DNA of 64,000 nt from Usnea hakonensis (GCA_013423325.1 BLJB01000035.1:310001-374000), one strand, 5' to 3'. Shown: positions 1 through 11,287, counted from the stretch's first letter. The notes: generated from the letters alone by a model not told the origin. Numbers and translations: made by a program.

Positions 1-3000
1 TCTCTCGATGGTGTGGACATTCGACGCCTTGATGTCCATTGGCTTAGAAGACAGATCGGTCTAGTCTCGCAAGTATGTTGATACGGTTCTCCCGCTACAA
101 TCGCGCTTAATGGACCTTTACTTACGAGATACGAGAAAAGGAATCGACGCTCTTTCGGGGCTCTATCTTTAGCAACGTCGCGCGTGGTCTAGTAGGTACC
201 ATTCACGAGCATAAATCACATGAAGAAAGGTTGTCACTTGTGACGACGGCCTGTGAGCTAGCAAATGCAAACGACTTTATTTCACTATTACCAGAAGTAG
301 GTATTCATTGTTTCTCGTTCGAGGGCGGATGTGACTGATCCCGTTTCATAGACCTACAATACATGGATTGGTGGGCGCGGTACGCTCCTGTCCGGGGGCC
401 AGAAGCAGAGATTGATTATCGCGTAGGTGCTATTGTGCGACTCGAGAATAATTACGCTTGTAGCACCTAGCTAACAGAGTCCTCTTTTTGAAGCCGAGCC
501 GTCGTCGGGAATCCCAAGATATTGATCCTTGACGAGGCAACCGCAGCTTTAGATGCCTACAGTGAGGAAGCTGTTCAGACTGCTCTTGACAGCGCATCAG
601 TGAATAGAACAACCATTTGTATCACCCACAAAGCAGCGGCCTCTAAAAAAGCTGATCATGTTATCGTTTTGACCCGAAACGGAATTGGGGAACAGGGATC
701 TCCTGAAACATTGATGAGATTGGGAGGCTTTTATACAAAGTTCCAAGCAGCCGCAACATTCTCACAGGTCCAAGGAAAGAAATCAGCTGTGGTGGAGAGT
801 CTTATGATTGATTCAGCCGAAGAAGGCCAGGTCATCGAGTTGGGAGTCTCTAGTAGTAGCCGGACCGGGCCCAGAGACCTTTCATTACTTCAGTGTGTGT
901 TAGTCATTTTCTACAGACAAAGACAGTACTGGCCGTGGATGGCGGCAGTTTTTATTCCCTGCTTCTTTGGTGGTAAGGAATTTCATCCCTTTAGGTCTGC
1001 CTAAGAATTAAGACGGTGGTATAGGCCTACTATTTGCTGCCGAGGCCCTTCTCTTCGGAAAAATGGTAAATAATTTTGTTGGACCGCGGGCATTGGTCCA
1101 CAATGAGACTAATTTCTGGGCTCTGATGTTCTTTGTGCTTGCCCTGCTGACCGTTCTTATTTATGGACTCATCGGTTTCAATGGGACAATATTGACTTAT
1201 GTAAGTCTACTTATACTGAATCGTCTGCCGTAGTGTCGCTTTAAGCTTACATTATGGTGCCCAGAAACTGAGCAGAGTCTATCGCTTACAGTATCTTCAT
1301 AACATGTTTCGGCAGCCCATAGCATTCTTCGATGATCCAAAGAACTCGGCGGAAATCTTGACGGCCAAGCTGACGCAATATCCAACTCAACTGCAAGACT
1401 TGCTCGGAATGAATGTTGCCCTGATAATAATTATGTTGGTCAACATCCTATCCTGTTCGACCCTTGCAATCGCTACTGGTTGGAAATTTGGCTTGGTAGC
1501 AGTTTTTGGATCTCTTCCACCAATCTGCGTGGCGGGGCTTGTACGTGTGCATTTGCAAAACACACGCGAAGAGGAAAACCAGCGACTTTATTTCGAAAGT
1601 TCTGGATTTGCGGCCGAATTTATAGGATCGATGCGAACAGTGACCTCACTTTGCCTAGAGGATACGCTCCTATCGGAGTATCGTACGCTACTCAAAGGCC
1701 CTTTACATGACGCGAAGCGAATGACATTCCACACCATGGCCTTTCTCGCACTCGCGGACTCACTTGAGATAGGCGGTATGGCGTTATCGTTCTGGTAGGA
1801 AATACAAAGCCTGTTCAAGCTTTGGGTACGAGCCCGCTAATTGCTCCAGGTACGGAGGCACCGTTTTGACGGGAAGACATTACAGCCTGGCTCAATTCTT
1901 CACGATATTCGCTGCCGTAATATTTGGCGGGCAGGCTACATCAAAATTGTTCTCTTTCTCTCACAGTGTGTATCTCAAATGTCCATCCTTGAAAGGCTTC
2001 TCAGTACCATTTCTTAGGCTTCACTAAGGCCAAGTTCGCGGCGAATAATATCCTGGCCCTCGGCAAATCAGAAGAGCCTACAAAGATTTCTCCAACATCA
2101 CCATTGACAGATACTGAGAAGGAAGGTACGGTCGTTTTTCGGAACGTGTCCTTCAAATACCCTACTCGTGACGTGCCGATCTTGAATGACTTCAGCATCA
2201 AGGTTAGTTCGACAGACTCCATCTCTCCTCATAATCCTGCCCCGTGGCTGATCAACATTGCACTAGATCGAAAAAGGCCAGAGAATTGCGTTGGTTGGGC
2301 CCTCAGGTTGCGGAAAGGTAAGGTGTCTTTGGGATTTTTACGTTAGTCTAACAGAAGTGTTAGTCCACCGTTTTGTCACTTCTACAAAGGTCGGCAACTC
2401 CCTTACTCCACGTTTCAGGAGCGGCTTACTCACGATATAGGTTTTACGAACCGGATGCCGGTGAGATCCGTATTGGCGGCGCGCGTATGTCTGACTTGAA
2501 TATCGAGCAAACACGGCGGCAGATGGCTATCGTCCCTCAAGACCACTTTTTGTACCGAGGTAAGGCAGGCATCCGTTCTCACATCTCAAGCTTACAAGAC
2601 CCAGGTACCATACGCGAAAATCTCTGCCTCGGTCTCAATCGGTCGGTATCAGACACCGAGCTTCAGGAAGCATGTGGAGTAGCCGCCATCGGCGAATTCA
2701 TCCAATCGTTACCGGAAGGTAGCTTATTGTGTCTTCCGAGTTCGACCATTGCTCATTATTTACAGGGTTTGGAACCTCATGTGGTGGCAACGGCGGTGTC
2801 GTCTTTTCCGGAGGCCAGCGGCAGCGTCTCATCATCGCACGCGCTCTTGTGCGCAAGCCGCAGATCCTCTTGCTCGACGAGGCCACGTCCGCTCTTGATG
2901 TCGAGAGCGAAAAGCTGTTCACAGAGGGTTTACTAGGTCTTCCGCAGGATGTGACCGTTGTGGCTGTTGCACATGTACGTTTTCCGTATCCCGTACTACG

Positions 3001-3311
3001 CATCATTTACCTCCACCAGGGAGCTTTGGTGGGCGTGGCCAATTCTTTGGACCGTTCTATCCATCGATTTGCGCTGACGTTGTTTTTTCTTGCCGCCAGC
3101 GGTTCTCAACAATCCGGAAATTCGACTTCATAGCTGTCCTAGACCACGGAAGAATTGTTGAGCTTGGCTCGTACGATGGCCTGATGAGCAAACGGGGGCA
3201 CTTTTACCAGATGGTGAGGTCTTGTGACTTCGAAAACCGTTCCTGACTTACGGTCAATAGGCATCTATTCAGCTTGAAAATGAGGAGGAGCTAGCCCCAT
3301 CGGCCGCTTGA
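1..3311 (+). CDS. ABCB-type full ABC transporter, 5' end outside window
   Basis: C-terminal 822 residues of a multidrug/pheromone-type ABC exporter that would use ATP to move a lipophilic substrate or peptide across a membrane; the substrate cannot be read. My model is join(<1..72, 141..296, 352..422, 494..972, 1025..1200, 1265..1794, 1850..1965, 2018..2202, 2267..2317, 2364..2389, 2441..2559, 2605..2718, 2766..2974, 3100..3213, 3261..3311), and all phases fit. The window opens inside nucleotide-binding domain 1 (Q-loop LVSQ, signature LSGGQKQR, Walker B ILILDEATAALD, H-loop ITHK). Transmembrane domain 2 follows (about 900-2000). NBD2 is complete: Walker A GPSGCGKST, Q-loop VPQD, signature FSGGQRQR, Walker B LLLDEATSALD, H-loop AHRFSTI. 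Fourteen introns make it far more intron-rich than its neighbours. The upstream half (TMD1 and Walker A of NBD1) lies outside. It appears functional, because every apparent stop falls in an intron. Confidence 0.88.
2364..2389 (+). other. 26-nt micro-exon carrying the NBD2 Walker A Ser-Thr
   Basis: Between donor GTAAGG at 2318 and acceptor AG at 2439-2440, the only reading that restores GCGK-STVLSLLQR-FYEPDAGEI uses a 26-nt exon encoding STVLSLLQ plus two bases of Arg, flanked by 46-bp and 51-bp introns. Without it the ABC gene seems to lack the Walker A Ser/Thr. Confidence 0.8.
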
Positions 3312-4020
3312 TTCATCCGTGGGAGGTATCATCTTGTGCTGACGCATCAATTTCATTGAGACAGTGATTCTAAAAAAGATTTAACAACTAGCCTCATTAA
3401 TTATTATTGTTGAAATGAGTGGATGTGGAACAGTGGAAGTGGTTCAGAAAGCATGAATCAACTTATCATACAGTTTGGGTGGCTGGCCCGTCCCCTCTGC
3501 CAAGAGAAGGCTGGAAGTCCAACACAAGCGATATTATTATTGCTTTGCGCAGGAGCTTTTGGAAAGTGGCCCACAATTCGGCAATTAGCTTGCAGCCAAC
3601 ATGGAGCTACAAGCCACTAGAAAAGAAACTGGGGTAGCCTCTTATAAAGTCTATATAATTATTTTATACTTTCTATACTTATTATTCGTACCCGATCCTT
3701 CCTAATTAGGACTAGTATTAAGAAAATAGCTCTACCCCTAAGCTATTAGATAGTGCAAACAATCCTTTCCACCAAATAATTCGTCATAATCCAACAGGAC
3801 CCATTTTTGTATTAGCAGCAATGGAAATGCGGCATCTCAATGGGCGGTATATATGGTAAGATTTCAGCTAAAACGTGCGTAATCTAGATGTTTTTGTTTG
3901 GGCGTAAGACTTTGCTTCTTCATTCTCTTCATGTATCTGACCTAAATGTCCGTTTGACCTTTACTGTGCACTCGATACCTCGAGCTCGTTTCTGATTCAT
4001 ACGCCTTTCTCTAACAAAAC
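3312..4020. other. Intergenic, AT-rich in its middle, no gene seen
   Basis: Separates the ABC transporter from the dehydrogenase. About 3640-3760 is notably AT-rich. Short open frames at 3419-3637 show no recognisable domain. The last roughly 120 bases before 4021 probably hold the dehydrogenase promoter and 5' UTR. Confidence 0.5.
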
Positions 4021-5091
4021 ATGTCGTCTTCTGGTTTCTCTCTCGTGCACGTCTACCGTGACCTCATCCTGTCAATGCTCTATGCATTCTGCGGGCGACT
4101 CTACTCAACCCTCCATCCACCGCCCGCAGATCTCACTGGTAAGACTGCAATAGTGACAGGAGCCAACAGCGGCCTTGGTTTTCAGATCGCACTTGAACTT
4201 GTAAGACAGAACGCAACAGTATATCTAGCATGTCGCAATGCTTCCAAGGCACAGGAAGCCGTGTCTCAGATCACCTCTGCAGTGCCCGACTCTGTCGACC
4301 GCGTCAAGTTAATGTTAATCGACACATCCTCTTTAACCTCCGTGCGGACATGTGCTGAAGAATGGAAGAACGCCGGGTCCAAGATCGATTTCCTTTTCCA
4401 CAATGCAGGCATCGCCGCTGACTCTGAACAACCCTTCACACCCGACGGCCTTCCAACCACTTACGTCACAAACTTGCTTGGCTCATTTATGCTGACGCAA
4501 ATTCTTGAGCCGTCTCTTTCGAATGAGGCCCGCATCATTTTCACTTCGAGCATGAGCAACTACATCAGCGACTTTGCACCCACCTTCTCCCTTGAGGCAG
4601 TGAGAAATCGCCTAGACCCCGGTTTTCATGCTCCAGTCACGGCTGTCAAGGCTGATGGCGGTGCGGACGACGTCGATGTCTATGGGCACACCAAAGCCAT
4701 GCAGATCGTCTTCGCGAAGCTGTTGCAAAGCCGATGGGACGTAGCGGCCAAAGTGAGCGGGAGAAAAAACGAACGCGCCGCGCACGCCTTTTCTCCCGGC
4801 TTCACGAGCACCCCTGCTATTCCGAGATTAAGAAACATGAGGATAGACGGGAAATTTGCGTTCCGGATTTTGTGCGTGGCCACGGCTTTGGCAACGGATG
4901 TTTCGCAGGGCGCCGCCACGGGCGTATGGCTCGCGACCACGCGGGACAAATTCATCGCAGGGGAGGCAGTAGACGGCGGATATTGGGAAAGGATGACGAG
5001 GCGGGCGACTGCGGTTGATCTTATGAGTACGGAGATGCTGGAGCGATTTTGGATCAGGTGGGAGGCTGATGCGGGCATCTCCTGGAGGTGA
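4021..5091 (+). CDS. Short-chain dehydrogenase/reductase (SDR), classical Rossmann type
   Basis: Intronless 356-aa NAD(P)-dependent oxidoreductase resembling fungal retinol-dehydrogenase or WWOX-like SDRs; the substrate is unknown. The N-terminal stretch around residues 15-30 (LILSMLYAFCGRL) is hydrophobic and may tether it to a membrane. The cofactor motif TGANSGLG sits near residue 47, followed by CRN at about 73. The HNAG motif (LFHNAGIA) is near 125, the catalytic-Ser region TSSMSN near 175, and the catalytic YxxxK (YGHTK) near 225. All key residues are present, so it should be active. The start is the first ATG of the open frame and fits the family length. A damaged inverted copy of its N-terminus lies about 2.5 kb downstream at 7580-7726. 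Confidence 0.9.
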   Translation: MSSSGFSLVHVYRDLILSMLYAFCGRLYSTLHPPPADLTGKTAIVTGANSGLGFQIALELVRQNATVYLACRNASKAQEAVSQITSAVPDSVDRVKLMLIDTSSLTSVRTCAEEWKNAGSKIDFLFHNAGIAADSEQPFTPDGLPTTYVTNLLGSFMLTQILEPSLSNEARIIFTSSMSNYISDFAPTFSLEAVRNRLDPGFHAPVTAVKADGGADDVDVYGHTKAMQIVFAKLLQSRWDVAAKVSGRKNERAAHAFSPGFTSTPAIPRLRNMRIDGKFAFRILCVATALATDVSQGAATGVWLATTRDKFIAGEAVDGGYWERMTRRATAVDLMSTEMLERFWIRWEADAGISWR

Positions 5092-6064
5092 GAGAATCGT
5101 ACATGATTGTTAACTTTCTCTGAATCGGTAATGGCATGTTGCTCTCCAGGTGCAGGAAAAAAGCAGCTTGGGCTCTAGCCTTTTAGTAGCGAACGGAAAA
5201 GACAATATTGTGGCACGAGATCGCGGGATTTTTGCATGGGGGTTTGGGATTGTTCATATTATGTAAACGCCGCGAGTTGAGTGGATGTCACGAAAATGGA
5301 GAACGATGACGAGGTGAATGAGAGGGTGAGTTGCTTAGCACCTTTTTCATGCTTTTTACTGCATGTTACCCTCCCTTCTCCGCTAGGTAGATCTAGGCTA
5401 GTAACACGATTATTCACCACCGCGGTAAGAAAATTCGCTTTACATGCAGTACTGCATGTAATAGTCATGCGCGATGCATAGAGGAGAATCCTACTCAGAA
5501 ATTTACCTGTATCAGCGCCATCAGTTCGTTCAGACGTTGGCGCTGACAGCTGAAAGTCGGGCTAAGAATGCAGCTGCGCCCATTTCTGCAAAGTAACGGC
5601 TCAGCTCCAAATGCAGTGGGGATCGTCGACAATCTCATAGCGCCGATGTCGACGCGTATGTTAGAAGAGTGAAACCCTTGTTTGACAGCGAGAATGATGA
5701 TTTGCAGAACCAAAGTATCATCGAGGCGGAGGCATCAAAAGCGTAAGTGAGTGATTGGTCCTGCTATTCCAATTATCGACTGGAAATCCCATGTTTCAAG
5801 GTATGCGAGTTATATGCCTGTGAGAATGCGTAGTTACGGCACAAGTAGCTATGATACAAAAGCCTAGGCTGAGCCACCAAGTCCTCATAAGTTTGCATTC
5901 CAGGACAATTTTCACTCATAGACGGCGTTACCTTCCACGCACTGAGCACTGTCTATGACAATAAGTATAGCGCATTGAGATAGAACTTCGCACTCTTTTT
6001 TGTTTCCTCCTGCGAGCATTATTAATATAATTCGTCAGCTTCAATCAACAAAGACGTGCATACA
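5092..6064. other. Intergenic, contains a 22-bp perfect palindrome
   Basis: No coding region could be supported. A perfect inverted repeat occupies 5440-5461. An AT-rich block just before 6060 probably belongs to the promoter of the 7TM gene. Confidence 0.5.
5440..5461. repeat. 22-bp perfect palindrome
   Basis: The central 20 bases, 5441-5460, read TACATGCAGTACTGCATGTA and are their own reverse complement; T at 5440 and A at 5461 extend the match by one pair. The half-site motif ACTGCATGT also occurs about 90 bases upstream (near 5358). It could be a binding site for a dimeric regulator or a cruciform. Confidence 0.7.
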
Positions 6065-7261
6065 ATGGCCTCAATACCCGATTCGAACCGCGGACCTGAG
6101 ATCGTCGCGGTTTCTGTTGTCCTGATCATTTTGTCTATAATGGCTTTGGCCCTTCGAGTTTGGTCTAGGTTGATATCGAAAAATCAGGGGTTCTGGTGGG
6201 ACGATTGGTTCGCTCTCGCTAGTCTAGTATGTTATGTGCTGCTCGTTACTCAGAGGATCAATTGCGTTCTTCTAGACTGACAAGAATGTCAAAAGCCCTG
6301 CGTGCTTGCAGTGAATTTCATAGGACTCTTATGGGTCTTCGACGGGTTTGGTCATCATATAAGTCAACTTGCCCCGAATCAACTTGCGTTAGGTCTCAAG
6401 TATTACTTCGCGATTGTCAACCTTTCCGTCCTCGGTATCTCCCTACCAAAATACTCAGCAGTCTTCTTCTATATCCGAGTCCTCAAAATGAAATCGACGC
6501 TCTATCGTATCGCTGTATATATCGCATTAGTGCTCGTCACTGCTTGGCTTCTCTTCGCTATCTTATCAGAAGTATTTCAATGCACCCCTATACGAAAAGC
6601 CTGGCTTCCGTTGATACCCGGACATTGTAACAATATGCATGATCGACTTGTTGGAAGCTCCATCGCCAGTGTCATTATCGATCTCTACATAATGCTCCTG
6701 CCGATACCCATACTGTGGACTCTTCATACAGGTCGATCTCGCAAGATAGTGTTGACAGGGTTTTTCTTTTGTGCTTACTGGTAAGCTCGAGATAATGAGG
6801 CTATGCAAGTACTAATATAAATTCAGCGTACTCATCGTCTCACTTGGCCGCTTAGTAGCCACTGTGCGAACGGAAGTCTCATTCGAGGCTGATTTCACGT
6901 GTGGGTACCCCGATGACACTCGACAGATTCTAATTGAAGGACCCCATGAGTCAAGAAATTTAGAGGTACAAGAGATGCTGACCGTTCTACTTTAGGGAAT
7001 TTGGTTCCACTGCTTTGCTGGGTCTTATCAGAGGGATCTATCTCGATCCTAAGTATATGTCTACCAAATGTGAATTACTTATTTCAACGCGCGCGTCATC
7101 ACGGAGTATCCGCGTTATTCAGACGCCGGGAATACGTATCAAGATCACATTCAAAGGTCGGGCTCGGCCCTACGTCGATTCAGAAGCAGGGAGGGTTTGA
7201 ACGCATAGTCAACCATGGCACCACGGCAATGGCCGAGAACCGACTCGTGCCTGATCAGTGA
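6065..7261 (+). CDS. Fungal rhodopsin-like (PTH11-related) 7TM membrane protein
   Basis: About 328 aa, exons 6065..6226, 6296..6780, 6827..6900 and 6996..7261; the codon phases join cleanly (for example a TGG Trp is rebuilt across 6900/6996). The product is a multi-pass membrane protein of the fungal rhodopsin-like family, which includes candidate GPCRs. The N-terminal helix (about residues 15-35) is followed by RVWSRL and WWDDWF, both typical of the family. Later helices include YYFAIVNLSVLGISLPK, YIALVLVTAWLLFAI, IASVIIDLYIMLLPIPILW and the terminal CVLIVSLGRLV...DFTWNLVPLLCWVLSEG, with the family-type Cys-Leu-Pro (ICLP) after it. The cytosolic tail is short and has no recognised domain. 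The ligand is unknown, and no CFEM domain precedes the helices. The intron positions are inferred. Confidence 0.82.
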
Positions 7262-8759
7262 TCGACAGGGTGTGCATAGTGTCTCTGTATCTGCAGAGCA
7301 ATCCGCTGAGGAGAGGGGTATTTCTCTAGGCCAGATTCATATGCGGCATGATGTCAACGTGGTGGAGGATAAGACATGGGCTCCAATGTGACGTGAGTCA
7401 TTGATCTGGCACGGAAGAGGAGGATGATGTGTCGAGTGTCAGGGTGTTTACGCGGCCTGCATAATTGGAAACTGCAGAGGTAATTAATTAGGAGACGCCT
7501 TCCTGTGCCTTGATAACATTGTAACAAGCTAGATACACAGTTGCATTTATTCTCGCAACTTCATGCGCTGTATGTCGATACCACTGTTGGCGCCCGTCAC
7601 TACTGCTGTTTTTCCTGTTAGGTCTACGGCCGGTCGGTGAAGGATTGAGTAGAGTCGCCCGCAAGCTACAATGAACATTGATAGGGCATAGTGACGATAG
7701 ACCTCCAGGCGAGACACTGAAGAGTTGGACAATGTCTTCTCCTTGGAAAAAGGAAACAGCCTATCATTCACATGCGAGCTCAAGAGAAAGAAGATAAGCC
7801 CAAAGCCAGTCCTCCTACACCGCTCCAATTGATACAGACACGAAACAAGACGCTGCGTGTAGCCCAAAAGAGAATCCATAGCATGCGCACGATTCAGCTG
7901 TACTCTTACCCTGCATCATGCAGGGGGTCAGGACATGCAAATGTGCGCCGCAGGAGCTAGCGTCCATTATTGCCCTCGCTTTTTGGACTGGAAACCTCGC
8001 GCCGAAAAAGGACGGACAGTGGTCAACCAAACAAAGTTTTCGTTGCAATAATTTGACATTAGTCGATAAGACAGGTCGGCAGACCTACTTGGTTGGATAG
8101 AAGCAGGAGTGTAGTAATGCTCGCTGTGATTTCTATCGTACCAGCGTGAGTTCATTAAGACGTGCACCTTATCAATTCTCATATTTCCCTACTCTTTCCT
8201 TTGCCTCCGCCTAGGGATATCTACTATGCTATGTTTCAATTGGCACTCCTTTCCTCAAATCGAGAACTTTATGATCGCCTTCCTCCCTACTATAGTAAGT
8301 GGCGGAGCAATGTCATCTTAGATCACACCATCATGTAGCAAATCGGGAGGATAGAGAGATCTGAGTCAAAAAAAAAAAAGGAACAAAAGGAAAATGACAA
8401 ATTTGTAAGAAATATGGAACAAGCAAAACACGTGCCCTGGTTCCTGACCCTCTCGGTGCGATACATAGCATCCACATGTAAACACACCTCCCTCGTGTAA
8501 CTCCTAGCTCGCAGTATGAGACTATTGCTTTGCACTCGCAATCCAGGGTCCTGTATGGAGGTAGGCATGGAAAGCACCAATAACACCAAATGCTGGCGAA
8601 AAAGAACCATGCTGTTGTATTTCTAGGCACCTTTTGTAGATTGTCAGACAACTTCAACTGCGATGGGTGGGCTTTACTAGCTGGTAGATTAGTATGGGAG
8701 GAACTACATTAGTTTCTGTAATGACGAGAATCCTGATAAGCGTCCCATCTAGAAGTGAG
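7262..8759. other. Gene-poor stretch containing an SDR relic
   Basis: Apart from the dehydrogenase fragment at 7580-7726 (minus), nothing coding is supported. A poly-A run of about 12 lies near 8369-8380. Overlapping short frames at 7770-8660 have no recognisable motif. Confidence 0.45.
7580..7726 (-). pseudogene. Truncated inverted SDR N-terminal relic
   Basis: The minus-strand translation ends with CGRLYSILHRPAVDLTGK followed by TAVVTGANSG, which aligns with the N-terminus of the intact SDR at 4021. Over the 28 residues starting at CGRLYS, 23 are identical. The similarity also covers the VYR and LSM residues upstream. It stops abruptly at the cofactor motif after TGANSG and runs into unrelated sequence with a stop. 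The rest of the enzyme (catalytic Ser, Tyr and Lys) is not found nearby. It is most simply a dead, inverted partial duplicate of an SDR gene that has diverged. Confidence 0.75.
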
Positions 8760-9302
8760 TTACCTATTTAGAAAAGAGATACCGTAGAATACGACATGTT
8801 CCACAGATGCAGATGAAAACCATGTTACTATAACCAAGAAGCAAGCCAATGAAGCCAAAAGCCTTTTCCATAGCACCAGAGCAACCGAGATAGACAGAAC
8901 TGTGCCACAGACAAACGAGATCCATCCAGTATCCCCACTCATCAACGTCCGACCCTTCATCGGTCATCATGCAGACGTACCATCACCCTACCCATTCACC
9001 ATCAACATATCCATCGCCTACCAAGGCCCCACTCACTCCATTTTCCGTAATTTCCTCCTCGCACAACCATCCGACCATTAACAACACGCCCTTCGCCACT
9101 CCAGCCATACCAGACCCCATCAGCCATATCAATAACCAGACCCTCAAACCCTGCCGTTCCGGCTCGTATAGAACAGTACAGCCAGTATTATTCACATTTT
9201 CTACACTGTATCTAGAGGACTACATTCAATCAGTCAATGAGAAAGAAAATTTGAAGGTTGTAATGTTACCATGATCAAGTAGCTGACGTTGAAAAAGCAC
9301 AT
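8760..9302 (-). CDS. Small three-exon membrane protein, unrecognised
   Basis: Hypothetical gene assembled from splice signals: exons 9302..9270, 9219..9037 and 8954..8760 (136 aa). The introns are 50 bp (donor GTAACA, acceptor GTAG) and 82 bp (donor GTGAGT, acceptor AAG), and both are phase 0. The product has a short soluble N-terminus and hydrophobic segments around residues 37-62 (VWLLIWLMGSGMAGVAKG...), 82-100 (WISFVCGTVLSISVALVLW) and 103-130. I do not recognise a family. In favour are the consistent phases, the strong second donor and the hydrophobic segments lining up across exons. Against are the absence of any homology I can recall and AG-rich surroundings. The neighbours give no clue to function. 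Confidence 0.42.
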
Positions 9303-9783
9303 CTTTGCGATCGAAGTCAGAAAGCACAAGTAAAGCAGTCAATGATCCACTAGACAACCACTACTGAAGAACCTTATAAAAGGCCCCTCAAGAACATCAC
9401 CTTGATCGGGACAAGTCGACTCCTGACAGTCCCCGTCTACTAGAGTAGGTATTACGTATTTCTTTCGAGGTCGTATACCACATCGGCCAATGCCATTTGC
9501 CATGGCTATCCAAGTTTTAGTCCTTGTATCGGCCTGAGACACTCTATACTCTGTTTCATCACGCGCATAGGAAGCATACCTACTATATTTCCTGTCCCAT
9601 TTATAAAGCGTTTCCAAAATTGAGGGTCGAGATTTGCTGTCGCCAGCAACTTTTCGGTTAGCCGATACCTAAAGCATACTAGCTCCATCATCATTAGGTA
9701 CCTTACCTTATAAGAGTGACGGCTGAGCGGCAGCCTCCGTTAATAGGTACGTCAAAAAAAGGTATGTTTTTTCTCTCATAATC
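9303..9783. other. Intergenic upstream of DUF1640 gene
   Basis: No gene is supported. GGTACC/TACCTTA-type motif copies occur at about 9661-9715, starting about 70 bases before the next start codon. Confidence 0.4.
9691..9712. promoter_or_regulatory. TTAGGTACCTTACCTTA motif cluster
   Basis: This copy of a recurrent motif built on the GGTACC palindrome flanked by TTA/CTTA lies about 75-90 bases upstream of the DUF1640 gene. Similar copies precede or flank other genes in the window (18088-18123, 20585-20595, 57918-57933). The function is inferred only from position. Confidence 0.35.
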
Positions 9784-11287
9784 ATGATTCCATCCCACCG
9801 TCCCAACTCTTTCGCTTTTGCTTCATCCTTGAACTTGGAATTCATTGACATGTCTATTCCACGCCTACCCTTCCTCTACCCTCACCTCTTTGCCCCCGTG
9901 CGAATTCACAGACCAGTCTTGAATCTGAAGCCTCTGCACGCTACCCAGACCCCCTTGCAAAAAGCAGGCATCAGCACTGCGCGGCCCCGCAGACAAGAAA
10001 CATACCCCCAACGCTATGGCACCGCCGCCGAACCTCAACCACTCCCCAGCATGCCCCCGAAATCCCAACAAGATACCTCTCTCGCCGGCGCTATCGAGAA
10101 AGAAGTCAAAAGCGACACCAAAGCCGAGCCAAAAAGTGCCGAAGCCCCTCCATCCAAAAAACCCGAGAAGAAGGTCGCACTAGACTCCAAGGACAAAGAC
10201 CAGCCAAACAGCTCCCGTGACGCCGCCCTCACAACAGCATTGCGCGACCCTGCAGCCCGCGCCACCGAGCTCGACGCCTCCGAATCCCACCCAAAACAAC
10301 CTTCTCCTCAACCCATCAGCGACAACCAAGCCCGCACCGCCAACCCGCTCGAAACGGTCCTAGAAATGGGCGCTCCACCCACCGAGAAGCCTGAAGAGCA
10401 TAAAGCGTTACATATGCATGCGCCACCATATGTGCACCATTTTGACACATTTACGCTCGTAAAGGATCTGGAAAAAGGGGGGTTCAGCGAGGAGCAAAGT
10501 GTGACGCTTATGAAGGCAGTAAGGGGCCTGTTGGCCGTGAATCTAGAAGTGGCAAAGGAAGGCCTTGTCTCAAAATCCGACATCGAAAATGTAAATACCC
10601 TCCCTCGGTCCCTTTTCCTTTTCCCTCCAGACCAAATCACCTCCTCCACCAACCCCCCCCCCCATCTCTCCCCAACCCTAGAGAAAAAACCCTAACAAAG
10701 AACCAAAACCAAAAAAGGAAACCTACCTCTTCCGCGCCGCCTGCTCCGAGCTCCGGACCGAAATCCTCAACACCCGCAAATCCTCCTCCACCACCACCCG
10801 CACCCAACTCGCCCACCTCCAACACACCTCGGACATCCTCTCCCAGCGCGTCTCGCAAGAGACGCTCGCGCTCAAAGACGACCTCCGCGGCATGCTCAAC
10901 GACCGGCGCATGGACGTCCGCATGCAGAGCCAGAACCGCGACGGCGAGATCTCCGAGGTCAATTACAAAATCAGCGTGGTGCTGGGGTCGGAGCAGAAGA
11001 GCGAGGTGGAGGGGTTGAGGTGGGTGTTGACGAGGAGGGCGGCGATGGGCATCGGGTTGATGGCCGTGTTGATCTTGAGTAGTTTGCGGTATGGGAGTTG
11101 GAAGATGCATGAGAGGGATATGGAGGCGAGGAAGAAGGAGGCTGGGTCGGGGACGGGGACGGGTGGTGCGGGGGCCGGGGGCAGTTTTACGGTGCCGAGT
11201 CGGGAGATGGGGACGCAGACTGGGGCGGAGGAGAAGGGGGGCATGAGTGATAAGAGTGAGAATGTGGGCTATGTTTCATTGGGGTAG
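9784..11287 (+). CDS. FMP32: Mitochondrial DUF1640 protein, MCUR1/CCDC90/Fmp32-like
   Basis: 459 aa, exons 9784..10590 and 10718..11287. Members of this family sit in the mitochondrial inner membrane; relatives have been linked to calcium uniporter regulation, proline use and cytochrome oxidase assembly. Here an N-terminal Arg/Ser-rich presequence (to about residue 70) is followed by a low-complexity Ala/Pro/Lys region. The family core then starts near residue 217 (FDTFTLVKDLEKGGFSEEQS) and continues across the intron as SDIEN-ETYLFRAACSELRTEI. A coiled-coil segment follows, and a C-terminal transmembrane helix (about RRAAMGIGLMAVLILSSLRY) precedes a short Gly-rich tail. The long disordered insert between presequence and core is larger than usual. 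An in-frame ATG at 9850 is an alternative start. It is convergent with LAA1, with about 200 bp between the stops. Confidence 0.85.

Noticed and set aside
2300..2440. Apparent loss of the Walker A Ser/Thr in ABC NBD2 (pseudogene?)
   Set aside because: A 26-nt micro-exon (2364-2389) restores the motif with consistent phases, and the rest of NBD2 is intact.
10637..11110. 157-codon open frame on the minus strand
   Set aside because: It lies antisense to the second exon of the DUF1640 gene, whose coiled-coil and transmembrane pattern is clear; the minus product is low-complexity His/Pro/Ala and Gly.
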